8,936 nucleotides of DNA. Origin: DASUSF01 sp036375275 (GTDB taxonomy: Bacteria; Pseudomonadota; Alphaproteobacteria; Geminicoccales; Geminicoccaceae). The notes under the pieces are model-generated. The model was not told where the DNA came from. It did no database searches and worked only from the letters and a program-made list of their open reading frames with translations. Shown here in pieces: positions 4,418 to 8,936 of the stretch. Numbering within the stretch: the first letter of the stretch is position 1; every line of letters starts with the position of its first letter. Location: contig DASUSF010000155.1 of assembly GCA_036375275.1 (NCBI GenBank), positions 1 to 8,936 of the forward strand, written 5' to 3'. The position numbers were made by a program, and so were the translations under genes.

Positions 4418-6400
4418 TCACCAGAGCCTGACCACCAGGGGCCACGGCCCCTCGGGCGGGGGATCCGGGATCACGTCCTGGTCCGTCCCGGGTGCGGTCG
4501 CGAACCGCCCGGCTCCGCCCGGGGGCCCGTCCAGCGCCACCGCCCGCCAGCGTCCGGCCGGCGGCGCCACCACCGGCAGCCGGAGCCGCTCGATCCGAGC
4601 GCCGGCGACACCCGTCACCAGCAGCTCGATCCCACTCTCGCTCTCGTAGCCGTGGCTGGCTCCGCCGAGCTCATCGGTCAGGGTCCAGGCGAAGCCGCCG
4701 GGGCGGAGCGGCGGCAGCGCATCGATCGTCCGCACCGCGCGGCCGGCCGCGCGCAGGTCCGCGCGCCGGTCGAGGAGCCCGTGCCGCGGGTAGTAGCCGC
4801 GGTCGATGTCGAGCAGGCTGTCGAGCAGGATCTCGGCGTCCGGCAGCGCCCGGGCGGCGAACGCCGCCTCGGCCGCGCGCGTCGCCAGCGCCGCCTCGTC
4901 CTCGAGCGGCTGCTCCGGGGTCGCGCCCAGGGCCTCGAGGTCGACGCTGAGCTCGAGCTCGCGCGCCGAGACCGCCCCGACCATCCGGAGCAGCGTCGCG
5001 AAGACCGGCTCGTCGACCCCGATCCGCGCGACGATGCCGGCGAAGAGCCCGTCCCGCTTGAGGTCGAGCCCGGTCAGCCGGTCGAGCTCGCCGGACCCGA
5101 AGCCGAAGCCGACCCGCTGCGCCCGCTGGCCGCCGCCGCCCGCGGCGCTCGCCGAGCTGACCAGGGGCGCGAGGCGGAGCGGCACCGGCAGCGCCGGCGG
5201 CTCGGCCCGGGCCCGGGCGAGGTCGGCCAGGTCGAGCACTGCCTCGTAGCCGAGGATCATCTCCCGGTGCGCCCCGAGCAGGGGGACGAGCGCGGCCGAC
5301 GGCAGGCCGTAGCCGAGCAGGAGGAAACGCCGGCCCGTTGCGGCCAGGAGCGCCATCCGCTCCCGCGTCCGCGGGTCGAGGAGGTCGTGCGCGGGCAGGC
5401 GGAGGACGCCGAGGCCGAGCTCCTCCACGGCGAGCAGCGGATGGTCGTTCCGGACCCGCCGGCGCTGGAGAGCGTCGGTCGGCGGGTTGGCCGGCAGCTC
5501 CACGACCTCGGCGAGCGGATGCCGGACGAAGACGCCGAGCCGGTCGTTCCTGGCCGCGGCCGCGGTCTCCGCTTCCGCCAGCCGGTGGAAGCGGACGTCG
5601 TGGCCCGCATCGCCGACCTCGACCAGGAGGACGCCGAGCTTGGCGGCGTCGTCCCGGCCGTACTCGGCGGCGGGCCCGATCCGGAACAGCTCGCTGTAGT
5701 CGCGCCGGGTGAAGCTGGTGGCCGGCGCGACGTGGATCGGCATCGGCCCGGCGCAGTGGCGGAAGCGGGTGTGGACGTGGCCGGCGAACAACGCCTCGAC
5801 CCGGTGGTGCCGGACCAGCTCCAGAAGCCAGTCCCGCGCGGGACGGTCGAGGTTGTCGTAGTGGCCGGGCTCGTCCGGGTCGAGCAGCCAGGGGGGGTAA
5901 TGGGTCAGCAGGAACGTCCGCTGGCCTTCCCTTCCGGCCTCGAGGACGGCCTCGAGGCGGGCTCGCTCGGCCGCTTCGGCCTCGAGCCCGCTGTTCAGCA
6001 CCGGGCCGTTGAGGAGGACGCAGCGCACGCCCTCCTGCTCGACCGCCTGCGCGGTCCCGAAGCGGGCATCGAAGGCCTCGATCCACTCCGCCCGGACCGC
6101 CTTGGCCGGCATCCAGGGCGCGGTCTTGTCGCCGATGTCGTGGTTGCCGTGGGTGATCAGGAGCGGGCAGGCGAGCCGGCGGAGGATCGCCTCCGCCACG
6201 TCGAGAGCGGCCGCGCGCCACGGCGCCTCGGGGATCGGGTGCGCGACGTCGCCGAGGTGGATCGCGAACGCGGGGCCGAGGCGGTTGATCGCCTCGACCG
6301 CGCCCCGGGCGCGCCGGTTGGAGCGCGGCGGGTTCGCCGGGTCGGGCTCGGGCTCGATGTGGGTGTCGGCGAGGACCGCGAAGCGGAGCAGCGACCTCAT
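4418..6400 (-). CDS. Metallophosphoesterase with a long unrecognised C-terminal domain
   Basis: Residues 1-270 of 660 form a calcineurin-like phosphoesterase domain with all expected metal and catalytic motifs: LADTH (D12, H14), HLGDVAH (G50, D51), THGNHD (N86, H87, D88), LLTHYPP (H167) and AGHVH (H208, H210). The segment HVAPATSF follows at 223-230. There is no signal peptide, so the enzyme is probably cytoplasmic. From about 285 to 660 lies a region I cannot assign. It alternates predicted strands and helices (for example LGVLRLPAHDLLDPRTRERMALLA, GRRFLLLGYGLP, then LLDSLLDIDRGYYPRHGLLDRR near 525-546) and may be a (beta/alpha) barrel, which is inference. The ATG at 6400 overlaps the upstream TGA as ATGA, which implies translational coupling to the enolase-superfamily gene. 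A longer open frame to 6850 only shadows that gene. The substrate is unknown. Confidence 0.88.
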   Translation of the reverse strand: MRSLLRFAVLADTHIEPEPDPANPPRSNRRARGAVEAINRLGPAFAIHLGDVAHPIPEAPWRAAALDVAEAILRRLACPLLITHGNHDIGDKTAPWMPAKAVRAEWIEAFDARFGTAQAVEQEGVRCVLLNGPVLNSGLEAEAAERARLEAVLEAGREGQRTFLLTHYPPWLLDPDEPGHYDNLDRPARDWLLELVRHHRVEALFAGHVHTRFRHCAGPMPIHVAPATSFTRRDYSELFRIGPAAEYGRDDAAKLGVLLVEVGDAGHDVRFHRLAEAETAAAARNDRLGVFVRHPLAEVVELPANPPTDALQRRRVRNDHPLLAVEELGLGVLRLPAHDLLDPRTRERMALLAATGRRFLLLGYGLPSAALVPLLGAHREMILGYEAVLDLADLARARAEPPALPVPLRLAPLVSSASAAGGGGQRAQRVGFGFGSGELDRLTGLDLKRDGLFAGIVARIGVDEPVFATLLRMVGAVSARELELSVDLEALGATPEQPLEDEAALATRAAEAAFAARALPDAEILLDSLLDIDRGYYPRHGLLDRRADLRAAGRAVRTIDALPPLRPGGFAWTLTDELGGASHGYESESGIELLVTGVAGARIERLRLPVVAPPAGRWRAVALDGPPGGAGRFATAPGTDQDVIPDPPPEGPWPLVVRLW

Positions 6401-7584
6401 GAGGCGGAGACGAGGAACGGCTCGAGCCGGTCGAAGGCGACCTCGACCCCGGTCCCGGGCCGGTCGGGCAGCACGAACCCGCCGGTCTCGTAGCGCCAGG
6501 CGCTGTCGACCGCGTCGCCGAGGCGCCCGGCCAGCCCCGCCTGATATTCCGCGAGATGCTCGTCGCCGCACGCGGCGGCGAAGTGCAGCGTCGCGGCCTG
6601 GAACAGGTCGAGGCCGGAGCCCATGTGCGGCGTCACCGGGATGCCGGCCCGGCGCGCGAGATCGAGCTGGCGGCGCCCGTCGCTGATCCCGCTCCGGCCG
6701 ACGTCCGGCTGGAAGACCTGCACCGCGCCGCGCTCGAGCCAGGGGCGCGCCTCGAACCGGGTGTGGAACGACTCTCCGAGCGCGACGGGCGCGCCCGGCC
6801 GGTGCCCGAGCCGGACGTGCCCCTCCAGGTCCTCGGGCAGCATCGGGCACTCGAGCCAGGTCGCGCCGAGGGCGCCGTAGGCTGCCTTGGCTTCGGCCGC
6901 GCTCTCGAGGTCCTCGAAGCTCCAGAGCACGTCGACCATCCAGCGGCGCACCTCGGGCACCGCCGCCTGCAGCGCCTGCAGCTCGGCCTCGCCGGCGGCG
7001 AGATCACCATCGAGGAACAGCTTGATCCCGCTCCCGCCCTCCCCGCTCCAGCGGCGGGCGTGCCCGATCCGCTCCTCGCGGGTGGCCCGGCGGAGGCCCG
7101 ACAGGTACACCGGGATCGCCCGCCGGGGCCGTTCGGCGAGCAGGGCCGCGAGCGGCAGGTCGGCCCGGCGGGCGAGGGCGTCCCAGACCGCGAGGTCGAC
7201 CCCGGCGATCGCGTCGAGATAGAAGCCCGCGCCGTGGCCGCGGCCGCGCTCGGCATCGTAGAGGAAATCCCACATCGCCTCGGGGTGTGGAAATGTCCGG
7301 TCCAGCACGAGGGGCTGGATCAGCTCGCGGGCGATCAGGCCGGTGACCTCCGGCCCGATCGGCGCGTTCGGCTCGCCCATGCCGATGGTGCCGTCGGCCA
7401 GCTCGACCTTGACGAAGACCGTCTCGACCGCGGCCGGGTAGGCGGTCCGCCAGCCGGGCCGGGTGAGGAAGCGCGCCGCCTCCCGGGCACGCCCGTCGAG
7501 GTAGCTCTCCCAGTAGCTTCGCCCGCCGAGCCGGATGTGGAAGGTCTCGATCCGCCGGATCTCGACGCTCGGATCGATCGTCAT
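6397..7584 (-). CDS. Enolase-superfamily enzyme, mandelate racemase/muconate lactonizing type
   Basis: The 395-residue protein has the N-terminal capping domain (about 1-135, with the GMGEPNAPIGPEV segment) and a C-terminal barrel. Metal ligands are placed at D218 (WMVDVLWS), E245 (WLECPM) and E271 (ALGESFH). The Asp-His general base pair is D294 (QPDVGRSG) and H320 (VTPHMGSG), and E346 (LAEYQ) is the usual late acid. At the second-strand Lys motif only K188 is present: the text reads GIKLFL, so residue 190 is Phe instead of the second Lys of K-x-K. This favours chemistry that uses His320 as base, as in acid-sugar dehydratases of the superfamily, but the reaction is not known. The gene leads an operon with the metallophosphoesterase, whose ATG overlaps its TGA. 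The ATG at 7584 follows a G-rich stretch that is only a weak ribosome site. Confidence 0.9.
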   Translation of the reverse strand: MTIDPSVEIRRIETFHIRLGGRSYWESYLDGRAREAARFLTRPGWRTAYPAAVETVFVKVELADGTIGMGEPNAPIGPEVTGLIARELIQPLVLDRTFPHPEAMWDFLYDAERGRGHGAGFYLDAIAGVDLAVWDALARRADLPLAALLAERPRRAIPVYLSGLRRATREERIGHARRWSGEGGSGIKLFLDGDLAAGEAELQALQAAVPEVRRWMVDVLWSFEDLESAAEAKAAYGALGATWLECPMLPEDLEGHVRLGHRPGAPVALGESFHTRFEARPWLERGAVQVFQPDVGRSGISDGRRQLDLARRAGIPVTPHMGSGLDLFQAATLHFAAACGDEHLAEYQAGLAGRLGDAVDSAWRYETGGFVLPDRPGTGVEVAFDRLEPFLVSAS

Positions 7585-7804
7585 GCCAGCCGCCCCCGGA
7601 ACCGCTCACGCCATGGACGCACCGGGATGGCCGCCCCTCCGGGACGCCCGCTCCCAGGGATGCGCCTCCCCGACGCCCGAGGTTCGACCGGACCGGCGCC
7701 CGCTGGCAAGGCCTTCGTTCAGCCACCCGCACCCGCCGCTCGCCGCACGCGGGCCGAAGAGCGAACCGCCGGCCGGAAGCATGCGCTCGTCCGTTGCCCG
7801 CGCA
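7585..7804 (-). other. Upstream region of the enolase/phosphoesterase operon, no recognised gene
   Basis: The operon promoter should lie here, but I see no convincing -35/-10 pair on the minus strand. A frame open on the minus strand through 7606-7953 gives a low-complexity Ser/Arg/Gly-rich translation and looks like a shadow. Confidence 0.5.
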
Positions 7805-7963
7805 TCAGAGGACGGTCCGGACGGGGCAGTGGGGCAGGGTCCCGACCAGCTCCTGCCCGGGCATCTCGAGCAGATGCTCGATGTCGGCCACGGTGGCGCC
7901 GACCTCCGGTTCAGGAGGATCGGTTGGAGCATCGGAGTCGTGGCACCTCCCACCGCTCGTCAT
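7805..7963 (-). CDS. Small unrecognised ORF or gene remnant (52 codons)
   Basis: From an ATG at 7963 to a TGA at 7805-7807 the minus strand reads MTSGGRCHDSDAPTDPPEPE and continues with VGATVADIEHLLEMPGQELV and GTLPHCPVRTVL. From the GAG at residue 20 onward almost every codon ends in G or C, and the amino-acid mix looks protein-like. The first third is less coding-like and no good ribosome site precedes the ATG. The frame stays open upstream into the IS256 remnant, so this may be the C-terminal scrap of a gene cut by that element rather than a complete small gene. I do not recognise it. No RiPP-type maturase is nearby. Confidence 0.35.
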   Translation of the reverse strand: MTSGGRCHDSDAPTDPPEPEVGATVADIEHLLEMPGQELVGTLPHCPVRTVL

Positions 7964-8018
7964 CGCCCGCGCGCCGCCGGTTGCGGCGGAGCAGCGCCGA
8001 CCGGCTGATAGCTGGCCA

Positions 8019-8046
8019 GGATCGCGTCCCGTGAGGTGGTGTAGGA
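8019..8046 (-). repeat. Putative terminal inverted repeat of the IS256-family remnant
   Basis: The minus strand across this stretch reads GCTCCTACACCACCTCACGG and then GACGCGATCC, similar to known IS256-family ends. Its partner would lie beyond position 8936. Confidence 0.35.
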
Positions 8047-8076
8047 GCGGCTCGTGATTTCCGGCAGTGAGCCGGG

Positions 8077-8936
8077 TCAGGCGACCAGCCTGACGGGCTC
8101 GGTGTTCCCGGGAGGGCCGAGCGTTTCCAGGCTCATGTAGCGGCGGCCGACCGTCCACTCGTCGGTCGGTTCGAGCATCAGCGCGCCGACCAGGCGGACG
8201 ATCGCGGCCTCGTGCGGAAGCGAAGTGGGAGAGGGACCCGCTGAGCCCGACGACGTCGGTCCGGCGCTCGACCCGTCGTCTTCGGCGGCGTCCGTGGCCC
8301 TGGCCACGCGCTCGAAGCGCTCGCGCAGCCCATCGGCGACCTGGCGCCACTGGCGGCGGGCGGCGTCCTGGTTCTCCTGGGCGAAAGACGGTGCGGATGG
8401 CGGCCGCGACCATGGCGCGCTGGCTTGGCCCGACGTGGGCGAGGAGGTTTCTCAGGGCGTACGTGAAGGTCCGCGAGGACGGACGCCTCGTCTCCGTCGC
8501 GGTGATGAATCCGGCACCTCTGCCAGGTCGCGTGCAGGACCTTGTCGACGGCTGCCTCGAGGCCCTCGCCGGCGTCCGAGATCACGAGGTTGACGCCGCG
8601 CAGGCCCCGGCGGGTGAGGGAGTGCAGGCACTCGGTCCAGAACGGCTCGGCTTCGGAGGGACCGACCGCGAGGCCCGGGACCTCATGCCGGCCATCGGCG
8701 TTCACGGCCACCCCGATCATAGGTCGCGATCCAGAGGTAGGGCCAGTCGCCTTCGATCGGCCGGTGAGGAACGCCTGGACCGCTGGTCGGTCTCGGCGCA
8801 CAGGCGCGACACCTGGCTCTTGCTGATGCCGCTCATGCCCATGGCCTTGACCAGTTCGTCGACGCTGCGGGTCGAGATGCCGTGGACGTACGCCTCCTGG
8901 ATCACGGCGGCGAGCGCCGTCTCGGCGGTCCGTCGG
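8077..8936 (-). pseudogene. IS256-family (Transposase_mut) transposase pseudogene, partial
   Basis: Pieces of one IS256-type transposase are spread over all three minus-strand frames. The N-terminal piece (from the window edge to about 8770) reads TAETALAAVIQEAYVHGIST and SVDELVKAMGMSGISKSQVS. WPYLWIATY (about 8719-8745) lacks the Asp codon of the family's WIDATY, so the first catalytic residue is gone. A loss of roughly 14 codons follows. VAVNADGRHEV through LVISDAGEG (D at 8574-8576) and HATWQRCRIH keep the second Asp. About 37 extra bases interrupt the next part, then NLLAHVGPSQRAMVAAAIRT and RRQWRQVADGLRERFERVAR appear in other frames. Near 8274 a deletion removes the NPIERLN segment with the third catalytic residue. 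The tail RRTDVVG, EAAIVRLVGALML and DEWTVGRRYMSLETLG ends at 8077. It cannot encode a working transposase. Confidence 0.9.

Larger units (their letters stand above)
8019..8936 (-). mobile_element. Decayed IS256-family element, runs off the right edge
   Basis: The region is defined by the degraded transposase and a tail whose minus-strand text contains CTACACCACCTCACGGGAC followed by GCGATC, which resembles the terminal sequence of IS256-family elements. The other end lies outside the window, so the boundary at about 8019 cannot be confirmed by an inverted repeat. Confidence 0.65.

Noticed and set aside
4652..6493. 613-codon + strand open frame
   Set aside because: It is antisense to the metallophosphoesterase, whose catalytic motifs are all intact.
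6401..6850. 150-codon N-terminal extension of the metallophosphoesterase
   Set aside because: It reads out of frame through the enolase-superfamily gene, is Arg/Ala-rich, and the ATG at 6400 fits both the domain start and the ATGA overlap.
7606..7953. 115-codon minus-strand open frame before the enolase gene
   Set aside because: Its translation is Ser/Arg/Gly-rich without domains, and it overlaps the better-looking stub at 7805-7963 in another frame.

Overview
The window is high-GC DNA (about 70% by eye) whose real genes almost always end codons in G or C. Together with the gene families present (a SufE-type sulfur acceptor, a DUF6134-like exported protein, a 17-kDa-antigen-type glycine-zipper protein, and IS110 and IS256 transposases) this suggests a soil or plant-associated alphaproteobacterium, perhaps Rhodospirillales-like. 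That placement is inference. No rRNA, tRNA, CRISPR array or replication origin was seen.

Layout. Positions 1-166 hold the 3' end of an unrecognised + strand gene whose stop codon lies inside the end of an insertion sequence. Positions about 162-1199 are an apparently intact IS110-family element: a minus-strand DEDD/serine transposase, 10-bp perfect inverted repeats at both ends, and a 70-nt foldable segment directly before the transposase start that looks like a bridge RNA (seekRNA). Positions 1200-1574 are an intergenic leader rich in inverted repeats; its last hairpin overlaps the ribosome binding site of a secreted glycine-zipper protein (1575-2282). Convergent to that gene lies a minus-strand pair: a DUF6134-like Tat-exported protein (3138-3821) followed by a short-chain dehydrogenase (2309-3103). 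The dehydrogenase has had its C-terminus rewritten by a 22-bp tandem duplication. Divergent from this pair is sufE (3955-4410).

Positions 4418-7584 hold a tightly coupled minus-strand pair: an enolase-superfamily (mandelate racemase/muconate lactonizing type) enzyme whose stop codon overlaps the start codon of a 660-aa metallophosphoesterase. The phosphoesterase carries a long C-terminal region that I do not recognise. The pair probably acts in one catabolic or salvage route and is the best candidate here for undescribed biochemistry.

Positions 7585-8018 hold little beyond a possible 52-codon ORF. Positions about 8019-8936 are a decayed IS256-family transposase with several frameshifts. It has lost the first and third catalytic acidic residues and runs off the right edge. 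The window is thus an ordinary chromosomal segment bounded by one apparently live and one dead mobile element.
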